Of a DNA stretch of 64,000 nt, positions 20,528-28,860 are shown in pieces. The notes below the pieces were generated by a model. It saw nothing but the letters and a program-made list of their open reading frames with translations, was not told the DNA's origin and did not search any database. Numbering within the stretch: position 1 is the stretch's first letter; each line of letters opens with the position of its first letter. A program made the translations under genes and the position numbers. The stretch covers positions 605,001 to 669,000 of the forward strand of contig NZ_CP062222.1 of NCBI RefSeq assembly GCF_017487405.1, given 5' to 3'. Origin of the DNA: Brevundimonas goettingensis (GTDB lineage: Bacteria; Pseudomonadota; Alphaproteobacteria; Caulobacterales; Caulobacteraceae).

Positions 20528-21655
20528 ATGACCCGTAGCCTCGGTCTGTCCTGGGCGGCCCTCGTCGGCCTGACCCTTTTCCTGACCGGAGCGATGCGGC
20601 TCCTGCATCTGCCCGCCGCCCTGATGCTGGGGCCGATGATCTCGGCCATAGCTGTCGCGATCCTGAAGCCGGGCGCGCGGCTGCCGAAGGGCGCGACCGT
20701 CCTCGCCCAGGCCGTGCTGGGCTGTCTCATCGCCCACGCCCTGTCGCCCCCTCTGCTCGCGGATCTGGCCCCGCGCTGGCCGCTGATGCTGGGCATGAAC
20801 CTTCTGATGATTCTCGCGATCGCCGGGCTCGGCCTGCTGACGGCGCGGTTCGGGTGGCTGCCGGGCACCGCCGGAATCTGGGGCATGTCCCCGGGCGGCG
20901 CCGGGGCGATGGTGCTGCTGTCCGAGGCCTATGGCGCCGACAAGCGGATCGTGGCGGTGATGCAGTATGTCCGGCTGCTCTGTGCCGCCCTGGCGGTGGT
21001 GGCGATCGGGTCCCTGCTGGGCCAGCCCCACTTCGGTCCCCCGGCCATTGCCTTGCCGGGAGGTCCATCCACGCCTTGGCTCGCCCCGATCGACTGGGCG
21101 GGACTGGGTATGACCGTCGCCCTGTCGGCCGCCGCCGTCGGGGCCTCGCTGCGCTGGGGCAAGCCCGCTCTGGTGCTGCTGATCCCGGTCTTCGGGGGCA
21201 TCGCGGTGCAGGTGGCCCACTGGCCGGCGCCGGCCGTTCCGCCCATTCTCTCGGCCATCGCCTTCGCCCTGATCGGCTGGCATGTGGGGCTCAGCTTCAC
21301 CCGCGCCTCCCTGATGCACACAGCGCGCCTCGCGCCGCGCATCCTGGCCTGCAGCGTCGCCATCCTGGCCCTGTGCGCGGTGCTGGGCCTAGTTCTGGCC
21401 TGGGTGGGAGATGTCAGCTTCCTGACCGCCTATATGGCGTTGAACCCCGGCGGCACGGATGTGGTGCTGGCCATGGCGGCCAATATCGCCGTGGACCTGC
21501 CGCTGATCCTGGCGATGCAGCTGACGCGGCTGGTCCTGGTCATCGGCGTCGCCCCGGGGCTGGGCCGCCTCGCTTCCGGCCACCACCAGAAGACGGTCGA
21601 CCGGCCGCAGGATCCCGCCGCGAAACTGGCCGACGACGTCGACGCCGTCCTCTGA
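20528..21655 (+). CDS. AbrB-family (COG3180-type) membrane protein
   Basis: 375 residues, almost entirely hydrophobic, with roughly ten helices in two similar halves (duplication of the AbrB domain: LPAALMLGPMISAIAVA near residue 29 and the later ALNPGGTDVVLAMA versus the earlier MSPGGAGAMVLLSEA). The paired G-M/L-x-P-G-G turns are typical. Proteins of this family have been labelled ammonia monooxygenase or transcriptional regulator by old transfer of names; it is really an integral membrane protein, perhaps a transporter. It is co-directional with the dehydratase and may take up its substrate. Confidence 0.8.
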   Translation: MTRSLGLSWAALVGLTLFLTGAMRLLHLPAALMLGPMISAIAVAILKPGARLPKGATVLAQAVLGCLIAHALSPPLLADLAPRWPLMLGMNLLMILAIAGLGLLTARFGWLPGTAGIWGMSPGGAGAMVLLSEAYGADKRIVAVMQYVRLLCAALAVVAIGSLLGQPHFGPPAIALPGGPSTPWLAPIDWAGLGMTVALSAAAVGASLRWGKPALVLLIPVFGGIAVQVAHWPAPAVPPILSAIAFALIGWHVGLSFTRASLMHTARLAPRILACSVAILALCAVLGLVLAWVGDVSFLTAYMALNPGGTDVVLAMAANIAVDLPLILAMQLTRLVLVIGVAPGLGRLASGHHQKTVDRPQDPAAKLADDVDAVL

Positions 21656-21659
21656 GGTC

Positions 21660-22958
21660 TCAGGGGAAGGGGATGGCCCCGGTCAGCGCGGCGGCGATCA
21701 GGGCGACGAAGGACAGGGCGATGGTCCAGGGCCAGGCGAACCGTTGCAGCGACCCGACATCCGTCCTCAGCAGACTGGCCACGAAATAGATCGGCGCGAT
21801 CAGCGGGCTCAGCGAATGCATCGGCATGCCGATCAGGCCGGCGCGGGCGATGACCTCCGGCGCCACGCCATGGGCCGCGCCGGTGTGGCCCAGGATCGGC
21901 AGGACGCCGAAGTAGAAGGCGTCGGTCGACAGGATGATCAGCAAGGGCATGCTGAGCAGGGCCGAGATATAGCCGAAGAAGGGCCCCCAGCTTTCGGGCA
22001 CGACGGAGATCAGGCTGTCGGCCATGGCCTTGACCATGCCGGTCTCGTCCAGAATGCCCGTAAAGGCGCCTGCGGCCAGCACGAGGGTGACCAGCATCAT
22101 CACGGTCGCGCCGTGCGGCTTCAGCCGTTCCTGCTGTTCCTTGATGTTGGGCAGATTGACCGTCACGGCGATCGCGAAGCCGACCATCACGAGGGCGGGC
22201 AGGGGCGCCAGCCCGGCCGCCAGACTGCCCATCATCCCGACGGTCAGCAGCAGGTTGAACCAGAAGTTCCGCGGCGTGATGACCTTGCGCTCGCGCGGGA
22301 GGAGGTCGTGTTCCTCCAGCTCCGGCCCCGACGCCACGGCCAGTCCGGCGAGGCGACGACGCTCCGACAGGCCGAGGTAGTAGGCGAAGATCAGGGTCGC
22401 CACGAGCGAGATGATCAGGGCCGGGATCATCGGCCCCACGATATCGGCGACATCGACCTTCAGCGAGATCGCGGCGCGCGCCGCCGGTCCGCCCCAGGGC
22501 AGCCAGTTCATCAGCGGATTGATGAGCCCCAGCATCAGGGCGATGATCAGGGGGTTGATGCCGACCCGGCGATAGATTGGATACATCGAGCTGATGGTGA
22601 TCAGGACCGCCGTGGCGCCGTCGCCGTCGAAGCCGACGATCATGACCAGCACCGCCGTCCCCACCACGATCTTGACCGGATCGTCGCCGACCAGCTTCAG
22701 AATGCCGTTGATGAAGGGCTCGAACAGGCCGGCCTCATACATGATAAGGAAGTAGAGCAGGGCAAAGACCAGCATCACTGCGGTCGGTGCGGTCTGGATG
22801 ATGCCCTTGACCATCATCTCGCCCAGGCCGAAGCCGAAGCCGCCCAGCAGGCCGAACACCACGGGGATCAGGATCAGGGCCGCCACCGCCGACAGGCGGT
22901 TGGTCATGACCAGGGCGATGAACAGCCCGATGGTGGCAAAGCCCAGTAGCGCCAGCAT
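21660..22958 (-). CDS. CitMHS-family citrate/metal-type transporter
   Basis: 432 residues, about twelve membrane helices, with the family features FDGDGATAVLITISSMYPIY near residue 111 and NWLPWGGPAAR near residue 147. CitMHS carriers move citrate or similar di-/tricarboxylates as metal complexes with protons. It is encoded next to an SDR, a hydroxyacid dehydrogenase and aconitase-superfamily subunits, so import of a citrate-like acid for this island is plausible. It converges with the AbrB-type gene, four bases between stops. The 163-bp upstream gap contains CCATTCGGG...GCATGG, a weak match to the island motif. Confidence 0.9.
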   Translation of the reverse strand: MLALLGFATIGLFIALVMTNRLSAVAALILIPVVFGLLGGFGFGLGEMMVKGIIQTAPTAVMLVFALLYFLIMYEAGLFEPFINGILKLVGDDPVKIVVGTAVLVMIVGFDGDGATAVLITISSMYPIYRRVGINPLIIALMLGLINPLMNWLPWGGPAARAAISLKVDVADIVGPMIPALIISLVATLIFAYYLGLSERRRLAGLAVASGPELEEHDLLPRERKVITPRNFWFNLLLTVGMMGSLAAGLAPLPALVMVGFAIAVTVNLPNIKEQQERLKPHGATVMMLVTLVLAAGAFTGILDETGMVKAMADSLISVVPESWGPFFGYISALLSMPLLIILSTDAFYFGVLPILGHTGAAHGVAPEVIARAGLIGMPMHSLSPLIAPIYFVASLLRTDVGSLQRFAWPWTIALSFVALIAAALTGAIPFP

Positions 22959-23121
22959 GTCTTCCGTCCCTCGGTATGGTCTTTTCGTTGTTCGGGCGCG
23001 TCTGAACGAGTTTCGTTTCGCTCGCGCCGATCCCTCAACCTAGGCCATGGCGGCGTTCTAAGCGCCCCTTACGGCCCTGATCTATCCATTCGGGTTTTGC
23101 ATGGCGACGGCTGCCAAAGGT

Positions 23122-23994
23122 CTAGGCTTTGGTCACCAGATCCGCCGACAGGGTGGCGTTCGGGCCGTCGCTCCCGCGCGCGGCCATCAGGCGTGCGCCC
23201 TCGCCGGACAGGATGTCGAACAGCAGCTCCGGCGCATTGGCGCGAAGGGTCAGGGCCTGGGATTCCTGCTCGCCGGCGATCACGATTTCCCGCGCACCGG
23301 CGGCCAGACCGTCCACAATGACCTTGGCCGCGACGGCGGGGTCGATGCCCGCCGCGATATTGCCGTCGGTGGTCCCCAGGGGCGAACCGTCGCCGGTCAG
23401 GGCGTTCGCCGAGACATTCGTCTGGACATAGCCCGGCATGATAGTGGTGACCCGAACGCCGCAGGAGGCCTCCAGCTCGGCGCGCAGGGCGTCGAAATAG
23501 CCGATGCAGGCGTGTTTGGCGGCGCTGTAGCCGGTGCGCAGCGGCGTCCCGACCTTGCCGGCGACGGAACTGATCACCGCCACATGGCCACGCCCCTTGG
23601 CGATCATGTCCGGCAGCACCAGCTGGGTCAGACGCAGCGGAGCGAAGAAGTCGATCTCCATCAGGTCGCGATAGACCTCGAATCGAGTGTCGACGGCCAG
23701 GCTGCGCTGGCTGACGCCGGCGTTGTTGATCAAGAGGTCGACGCCGCCGCGCCAGGCGAGGGCGGCCTCGACCACGTAGGGCAGGGCGTCGTAGTCGGTG
23801 GCTTCGAACGGCAGAACCAGCGCATCCCCGGCGATGTCGCGCGCGACCCTGTCCAGGGCCTCGACCCGACGCCCGGACAGGATCAGGGCCGCGCCGCGCG
23901 CCGCCGCCTCCCGCGCCAAGGCCTCGCCGATACCGGACGAGGCGCCGGTGATCCAGACTGTCAGGCCCGCCCAATCCGTCGCGTCATCCGCCAC
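23122..23994 (-). CDS. Short-chain dehydrogenase/reductase (SDR)
   Basis: 290 residues from GTG 23994, which has GGGAAGG seven bases upstream and starts four bases after the previous stop; an ATG at 24018 inside the previous gene is the alternative. The classical motifs are present: TGASSGIG near residue 18 (NAD(P)), NNAG, the catalytic Ser in VISSVAGK, and YSAAK. It oxidises or reduces a hydroxyl/keto substrate in the cytoplasm. It is directly downstream of the D-2-hydroxyacid dehydrogenase and probably co-transcribed with leuCD. Confidence 0.88.
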   Translation of the reverse strand: MADDATDWAGLTVWITGASSGIGEALAREAAARGAALILSGRRVEALDRVARDIAGDALVLPFEATDYDALPYVVEAALAWRGGVDLLINNAGVSQRSLAVDTRFEVYRDLMEIDFFAPLRLTQLVLPDMIAKGRGHVAVISSVAGKVGTPLRTGYSAAKHACIGYFDALRAELEASCGVRVTTIMPGYVQTNVSANALTGDGSPLGTTDGNIAAGIDPAVAAKVIVDGLAAGAREIVIAGEQESQALTLRANAPELLFDILSGEGARLMAARGSDGPNATLSADLVTKA

Positions 23995-23998
23995 GTCG

Positions 23999-25006
23999 TC
24001 ACCTTCCCGTTCGGCCATCGGCCACCACACAGCCCGGGGCGGGCTCGCCCCCTGACAAGACCGCAACCACGGACTCGGCCGCGATCCGGTTCGTCCGGTT
24101 CAGCCCTTCGCGCGAGGACGCGGCGGCGTGCGGCGTGGCCACGACATTGGGCAGGGCGAGCAAGGCGTTGGTGACCTCCATGAAGGCCGGATCGCTCTCG
24201 CTGACGAAGACGTCAAGGCCGGCCCCGGCCAGATGTCCGGACCGCAGGGCCTCCAGAAGATCGGCGTCCTGGACCAGGCCGCCGCGCGCGGCGTTGATCA
24301 GGATGGCGCCCGGCTTCATCCGGGCCAGGGCTTCGGCGTTGATCAGATAGCGGGTCTCGGCCGTCAGCGGGGCGTGAAGGGAGATGTAGTCGCTCTCGGC
24401 CAGCAGCCGGTCCAGATCGACATATTCGACGCCCGTCGCCGCGGCATAGGCCGGATCGGGATCGGCCGTGACGGCCAGGACGCGGGCGTCAAACCCGCCC
24501 AAACGTTTGACCAGGCTCTTGCCGATCCGCCCCAGGCCGATGACCCCGACGGTCTTCTCATAGAGATCCGAGCCGGTGAGGATGCTCCATTTGCCGGCCT
24601 GCATATTGGCCTGGGATTCCCGCAACCGCTTGGCGATGGCCAGCATCATCCCGATGGTGTGGTCCGCGACGGAGGCGTCATTGCCGCCCGCGCCGATGGC
24701 CACGACCCGGCCGAGGTCCCGGGCGGCGTCCAGATCGACCCGCTCATAGCCCACGCCTCGACGCGAGATGATCTGCAGGCGGGGCAGGGCCTCGAGCAGG
24801 GCGCGGGTGACCCGGGCATGACCGACGATCCAGCCGTCCGCGTCCGCCAGCAGATGGACCAGCTGGTCGTGACTCAGGTCCCCGTCCGCCGTCCCGGGCG
24901 CGAGATCGACGATCGCCACCTCGCAGCCGTTGTCTTCCAGATAGGCGATCGTGGCCTCGTCGAAGAAGCGCTGCGTGACGACGACGCGATGGCGGGAAGC
25001 GGACAT
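23999..25006 (-). CDS. D-isomer-specific 2-hydroxyacid dehydrogenase
   Basis: 335 residues. The Rossmann motif GLGRIGKSLVKRLG lies near residue 157. The catalytic Arg is in NAARGGLVQ near residue 238, and the catalytic His in VATPHAAASS near residue 293, in the order expected for the family (phosphoglycerate, glycerate and similar dehydrogenases). There is no ACT domain, so it is not a typical biosynthetic SerA. It reduces a 2-keto acid to a D-2-hydroxy acid or the reverse with NAD(P). It lies 27 bp after leuD. Confidence 0.92.
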   Translation of the reverse strand: MSASRHRVVVTQRFFDEATIAYLEDNGCEVAIVDLAPGTADGDLSHDQLVHLLADADGWIVGHARVTRALLEALPRLQIISRRGVGYERVDLDAARDLGRVVAIGAGGNDASVADHTIGMMLAIAKRLRESQANMQAGKWSILTGSDLYEKTVGVIGLGRIGKSLVKRLGGFDARVLAVTADPDPAYAAATGVEYVDLDRLLAESDYISLHAPLTAETRYLINAEALARMKPGAILINAARGGLVQDADLLEALRSGHLAGAGLDVFVSESDPAFMEVTNALLALPNVVATPHAAASSREGLNRTNRIAAESVVAVLSGGEPAPGCVVADGRTGR

Positions 25007-25033
25007 TCGGGCTCTCTGTTTGGCCGGTGACAG

Positions 25034-25666
25034 TCAATAGCTGGAGCGACGCCCGCTGGCCAACCAGGGGCGCTCGGCGTGATAGGCGGCTTCGAAGGCG
25101 CGGATCCGGTCGGCGTCTTTCAGAGTCGCCCCGACCCCGTCCAGATCCTCAATGAGCCTGAGCTTGAGATTCGCGTCGATGTTGAAGTGAATTTCGCCGT
25201 CGGCGGTGGTCAGGGTCTGGGCGGGGAGGTCGATGGTCAGGCGGTTGCGGGCGGCGTCCGAGACCAGGACCAGAAGGCTCGCGATCTCCTCGGGCGACAG
25301 GGTCACGGCCAGCAGCCCGTTGCGGGCGCAGTTGTCGTAGAAAATGCCGGCGTAGGTGGTGCCGATCAGGGCGCGGATCCCAAGCTGACGCAGGCCCCAG
25401 ACGGCATGCTCGCGGCTCGAGCCACAGCCGAAATTCGGGCCGACGACGAGGAAGGCGGCATCGGTCCAGCCGGGCTGGTTCAGGATGAAGGCCGGGTCGG
25501 GGCGGCCATCCGCGTCGAACCGCAGCTCATGCAGGACGCCGATCGCCAGGCCTTCGCGATCCACGCCCTTCAGATAACGCTTGGGCATGATGACGTCGGT
25601 GTCGAGGTTGGCGGCGGGCAGGGGCGCCGCCGTCCCGGAGACGATCGAAAAGGACTCCATGGTCAC
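25034..25666 (-). CDS. leuD: 3-isopropylmalate dehydratase small subunit-type protein (LeuD)
   Basis: 210 residues, the usual LeuD length. The swivel-domain signature is present: TDVIMPKRYLKG near residue 23, GPNFGCGSSREHA near residue 76, and NCARNGLLAV. With LeuC it forms an aconitase-superfamily (de)hydratase. The GTG start overlaps the leuC stop as GTGA; an in-frame ATG lies two codons later (25660). Placement with a CitMHS carrier and hydroxyacid dehydrogenase rather than other leucine genes suggests a paralogue for another hydroxy-di/tricarboxylate. Confidence 0.9.
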   Translation of the reverse strand: MTMESFSIVSGTAAPLPAANLDTDVIMPKRYLKGVDREGLAIGVLHELRFDADGRPDPAFILNQPGWTDAAFLVVGPNFGCGSSREHAVWGLRQLGIRALIGTTYAGIFYDNCARNGLLAVTLSPEEIASLLVLVSDAARNRLTIDLPAQTLTTADGEIHFNIDANLKLRLIEDLDGVGATLKDADRIRAFEAAYHAERPWLASGRRSSY

Positions 25667-27078
25667 CGGTCCAGTCGTCGGCTGTCAGTCAGCCGCCCCG
25701 CAATCGCCGCCGCCGCCACCATGGCCGGGCTCATCAGATGGGTGCGGCCGCCGAGGCCCTGCCGCCCCTCGAAATTGCGATTGGTGCTGGAGGCGCAGCG
25801 TTCGCCGGGAGCCAGGACGTCGTCGTTCATGGCCAGACACATGGAGCACCCCGACTGGCGCCACTCGAAGCCGGCCTCGCTGAAGATCTTGTCCAGACCT
25901 TCGCTTTCCGCCTGGCGCTTCACCGCGCTCGACCCGGGCACGACCATGCCCCGGACGCCCTCGGCGATGCGTCGGCCGCGCAGGACGTCAGCCGCCTCAC
26001 GCAGGTCTTCTATGCGGGCGTTGGTGCACGAGCCGATGAAGGCGCGGTCGATGGCGACGGCTTCCAGCGGCATGCCCGCCGTCAGGCCCATATAGTCCAG
26101 CGCCCGCTTCAGATCGCGGCGAACGGCGTCATCGGGCTCGGCTTCGGGGTCCGGAACCACGGCGCCGATGGGCAGGGCCTGATCCGGACTGGTCCCCCAG
26201 GTCACCATGGGCTCGATCCGGGCGCCGTCCAGGATCACTGTACGGTCGAACAGGGCGTCGGGATCGCTCCTCAGGGTTCGCCAGACCGCGACCGCATCCC
26301 GCCAGGCCTCAGCCGTGAGGCCCGTCTTGTCCTTCAGATAGGCGAACACCTTGTCGTCGGGCGCGACCAGGGCGCCGCGCGCGCCGCATTCGACGGCCAT
26401 GTTGCAGATGGTCATACGGCCTTCGACGCTCATGGCCTCGATCACCGCGCCGCAGAACTCGATCGCGAACCCCGTCGCGCCCGCCGCTCCGATTTCGCGG
26501 ATCAGGGCCATGACGACGTCCTTGGGCGCGACGCCGGGACCGAGGGCGCCGGTCACCTCGACCCTGAGGGTCTGAAGCCGGCTGTAGGTCACGGTCTGGG
26601 TCGCCAGATAATGCTCGATGTCCGAGGTTCCGATGCCGAAGCCGAGCGCTCCGAGCGCGCCATAGGTCGTGGTGTGGGAATCGCCCGCCGCGATCACCAT
26701 CCCCGGGAGGACGCGGCCCGTCTCTGTCATGACGACGTGTTCGATCCCCTGCAGCGGATGCAGGATGTCGTAGAGCTCGATGCCGAAGTCGCGGCAGTTC
26801 TCGTGAAAATAGTCCGTCTGCTTCTGCCCGCCCGGGTCGGGCATGGCGCGGACGCGGCGGGCGGCGGTGGGGTTGACGTGATCGACCACGCCGAGCGCCG
26901 CTTCGGGCCGCCAGACCGATCGCCCGGCCTCGCGCAGACCGGTGAAGGCCTGGGGGCTGGTGTATTCGTTGAGCACCGTCCGGTCGACATAGAGCAGCAG
27001 AGCGCTGTCGGCCGCGTCGAAACTGCGAACGCGGTGGTCGTCGACGAGTTTGTCGTAGAGCGTTCGTGACTGCCGCAA
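25663..27078 (-). CDS. leuC: 3-isopropylmalate dehydratase large subunit-type protein (LeuC)
   Basis: 471 residues from TTG 27078, which gives the conserved beginning RTLYDKL and the usual family length; the more distant ATG at 27159 would add 27 residues with no family counterpart. The [4Fe-4S] cluster ligands are in FIGSCTNAR and SGCSMCLAMN. HVNPTAARR and GDSHTTTYGALG are the substrate-site blocks. It catalyses stereospecific isomerisation or hydration with LeuD. A copy of the island motif (TGGAATCAT, 27161-27169) lies about 85 bp upstream. Whether it serves leucine synthesis or the neighbouring catabolic genes cannot be decided from this window. Confidence 0.92.
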   Translation of the reverse strand: MRQSRTLYDKLVDDHRVRSFDAADSALLLYVDRTVLNEYTSPQAFTGLREAGRSVWRPEAALGVVDHVNPTAARRVRAMPDPGGQKQTDYFHENCRDFGIELYDILHPLQGIEHVVMTETGRVLPGMVIAAGDSHTTTYGALGALGFGIGTSDIEHYLATQTVTYSRLQTLRVEVTGALGPGVAPKDVVMALIREIGAAGATGFAIEFCGAVIEAMSVEGRMTICNMAVECGARGALVAPDDKVFAYLKDKTGLTAEAWRDAVAVWRTLRSDPDALFDRTVILDGARIEPMVTWGTSPDQALPIGAVVPDPEAEPDDAVRRDLKRALDYMGLTAGMPLEAVAIDRAFIGSCTNARIEDLREAADVLRGRRIAEGVRGMVVPGSSAVKRQAESEGLDKIFSEAGFEWRQSGCSMCLAMNDDVLAPGERCASSTNRNFEGRQGLGGRTHLMSPAMVAAAAIAGRLTDSRRLDR

Positions 27079-27165
27079 CCGGAGCGTCCTTGTCGCTCCC
27101 CCGATCAGGAGCCGTCCGAAGTTAGCGGACGAAGCGGGGCTGCTGCATGCAAAGGCCAAATGGAA

Positions 27166-27870
27166 TCATAGGCCAACGGGCAGGGCCTGAGGCTCGTTCC
27201 GGCGGCTCAAAAGGGTCAGGCGTTCGGCGTCCAGAATAGCGACGCGGCCGTATTCCGCGCGTACCAGGCCGTCGCGCTCCAGAGCCTTGAGATAGCGGTT
27301 CAGCGTCTGCCGGCTGACCCCGACCAGAACCGCCAGCTCAGCCTGCCGCAGCGCCGGGGCCCCAGAGCCGGTGTTCGCCGCCGCGTTCAGCAGGGCCTTA
27401 GCGAGACGCACGGGCGGCGGCTGCACCACGCGCTGGCCGATGAAGTTCAGGGACTCGCGCTGATGGGCGCAACCGAGCAGAGCGAGATTCCGCCAGAGCG
27501 CGGGTTCGGCCTCCGCCAGCCGCACAAACCTGGATTGCGGGATGTTGAGCGCCAGGGTGGGGCCAAAGGCGATCGCATCCTGGGGTCTGGGCCCGTCGTC
27601 CAGGGTGGAGAGTTCGCCGCACCAACTGCCAGGACCCAGACGCCGGATGACCACCTCGGACCCGCTGGTGGGATAGGCCATGAGCCGGACCTGCCCCTCG
27701 ACCACGGCCCACAGGCCATTGGGCGGATCGCCGGCCCCATACAGACGCGCGCCGTCGGCCAGGCGCAGGGGCGTGGCCTGGTCGAGCAGCAGCGCCCGGC
27801 GAGGCGCGGGCAGGGCGCCGAACCAGCCGTCCGTCGCCATTGCGGCCCTCTGTTCGTCCGTCAGAGACAT
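27166..27870 (-). CDS. Crp/Fnr-family transcriptional regulator
   Basis: 234 residues: an N-terminal cyclic-nucleotide-binding-type beta barrel (ARLYGAGDPPNGLWAVVEGQ near residue 39, LGPGSWCGELSTLDDG near residue 78) and a C-terminal winged helix with recognition helix VSRQTLNRYLKALERDG. The Fnr cluster cysteines are absent, so it is not an oxygen sensor of the Fnr kind. It is divergent from the class II aldolase gene; the 20-bp palindrome at 27886-27905 between them is the likely operator for auto- and cross-regulation. Confidence 0.9.
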   Translation of the reverse strand: MSLTDEQRAAMATDGWFGALPAPRRALLLDQATPLRLADGARLYGAGDPPNGLWAVVEGQVRLMAYPTSGSEVVIRRLGPGSWCGELSTLDDGPRPQDAIAFGPTLALNIPQSRFVRLAEAEPALWRNLALLGCAHQRESLNFIGQRVVQPPPVRLAKALLNAAANTGSGAPALRQAELAVLVGVSRQTLNRYLKALERDGLVRAEYGRVAILDAERLTLLSRRNEPQALPVGL

Positions 27871-27885
27871 GGCGCGCCTCCCTCA

Positions 27886-27905
27886 ATTGTCGCGAACGCG
27901 ACAAT
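27886..27905 (+). promoter_or_regulatory. 20-bp palindrome, likely Crp/Fnr operator
   Basis: ATTGTCGCG and CGCGACAAT are perfect nine-base arms with AA between. It starts 16 bp upstream of the regulator start and lies 51 bp upstream of the aldolase start. Size and symmetry fit a Crp/Fnr dimer site, though the half-site TTGTCGCG differs from both TTGAT and TGTGA. Binding is an inference. Confidence 0.68.
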
Positions 27906-27956
27906 CTCGGTTCCGGTCTGGAGATACCGTCGGCGAAACTCAAGGGAGAAACAAAC

Positions 27957-28736
27957 ATGACGGCCCAGCTGAAACCGGTTCCCACGCTTCGCGATCGCGT
28001 CTCGCCCGAGGAGTGGGCCCAACGTGTCGACCTCGCCGCCGCCTATCGGCTGGTGGCCCTCTATGGCTGGGACGATCTGATCTTCACCCATCTGTCGGCG
28101 CGGGTTCCGGGGCCGGAGCACCATTTCCTGATCAACGACTATCGCAACATGTTCGACGAGATCACCGCCTCGAACCTGATCAAGATCGACGTCGAGGGGA
28201 ACATCGTCGATGACGCGCCGGGCGGGGTGGTCAATCCGGCGGGCTTCATCATCCATTCGGCCATCCACATGGCGCGCGAGGACGCCAATGCGGTGATCCA
28301 TCTCCACACCCCGCACGGCCAGGCGGTCTCGGCGATGAAGGAGGGGCTGCTGCCCCACACCCAGACGGCCATGATCGCTCACCACGACGTCGCCTATCAC
28401 GACCATGAAGGCATCGCCGAAGCCCTTGGGGAGCGCGAGCGCATCGTCGCCGACATGGGGGACAAGAGCGCCCTGATCCTGAGAAACCACGGCACCCTGA
28501 CGGTCGGCGAGACCGTGGGTCAGGCCTTCCTGCGCATGTACATCCTGGAGCGGGCCTGCGAGGCCCAGGTGATGATGCTGGCCGCAGGCCGGGACGGGCT
28601 CAACCCGCCGCCTGAAGGGATTCCGGAAACGGTCGAGCGCCAGACCAAGGGTCCGATGGGCGCCTTGGCCGACCGCATCGCCTGGCCGGCCCTGCTGCGC
28701 CGTCTGGACCGCGTCAGCCCCGGCTACCGCGACTGA
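27957..28736 (+). CDS. Class II aldolase/adducin-family protein
   Basis: 259 residues with the zinc-dependent class II aldolase fold: FTHLSARVPG near residue 35, IHLHTPHGQAVSA near residue 117 supplying metal histidines, and a later LRNHGTLTVG histidine near residue 180. Family members include fuculose and ribulose phosphate aldolases/epimerases, and many sphingomonad or Caulobacter paralogues of unknown role. AAGGGAG precedes the ATG by eight bases. It is divergent from the Crp/Fnr gene and followed by a terminator, so it is a single-gene unit probably controlled by that regulator. Confidence 0.9.
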   Translation: MTAQLKPVPTLRDRVSPEEWAQRVDLAAAYRLVALYGWDDLIFTHLSARVPGPEHHFLINDYRNMFDEITASNLIKIDVEGNIVDDAPGGVVNPAGFIIHSAIHMAREDANAVIHLHTPHGQAVSAMKEGLLPHTQTAMIAHHDVAYHDHEGIAEALGERERIVADMGDKSALILRNHGTLTVGETVGQAFLRMYILERACEAQVMMLAAGRDGLNPPPEGIPETVERQTKGPMGALADRIAWPALLRRLDRVSPGYRD

Positions 28737-28748
28737 GGCGGCAAAGAG

Positions 28749-28781
28749 AAATCCCGGACGACGGGCGTCGTCCGGGATTTT
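28749..28781 (+). terminator. Rho-independent terminator
   Basis: A 14-base perfect stem (28749-28762 with 28767-28780) with a 4-nt loop ends in TTTT. It lies 12 bp after the aldolase gene. Its A-rich leading side would also make it work for the convergent receptor gene. Confidence 0.9.
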
Positions 28782-28860
28782 GAGGTCGGTGGTCACAAGA
28801 AAACGCACGTCCCGTCTCCATCGGCGCAAGGCCCTGGGGAGACGCCAGGTTCGGGCCGGC

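Noticed and set aside
19220..21319. A minus-strand open frame of about 699 codons opposite the dehydratase and AbrB-type genes
   Set aside because: It crosses two genuine genes and their spacer, is His/Arg/Gly-rich, and has no family features.
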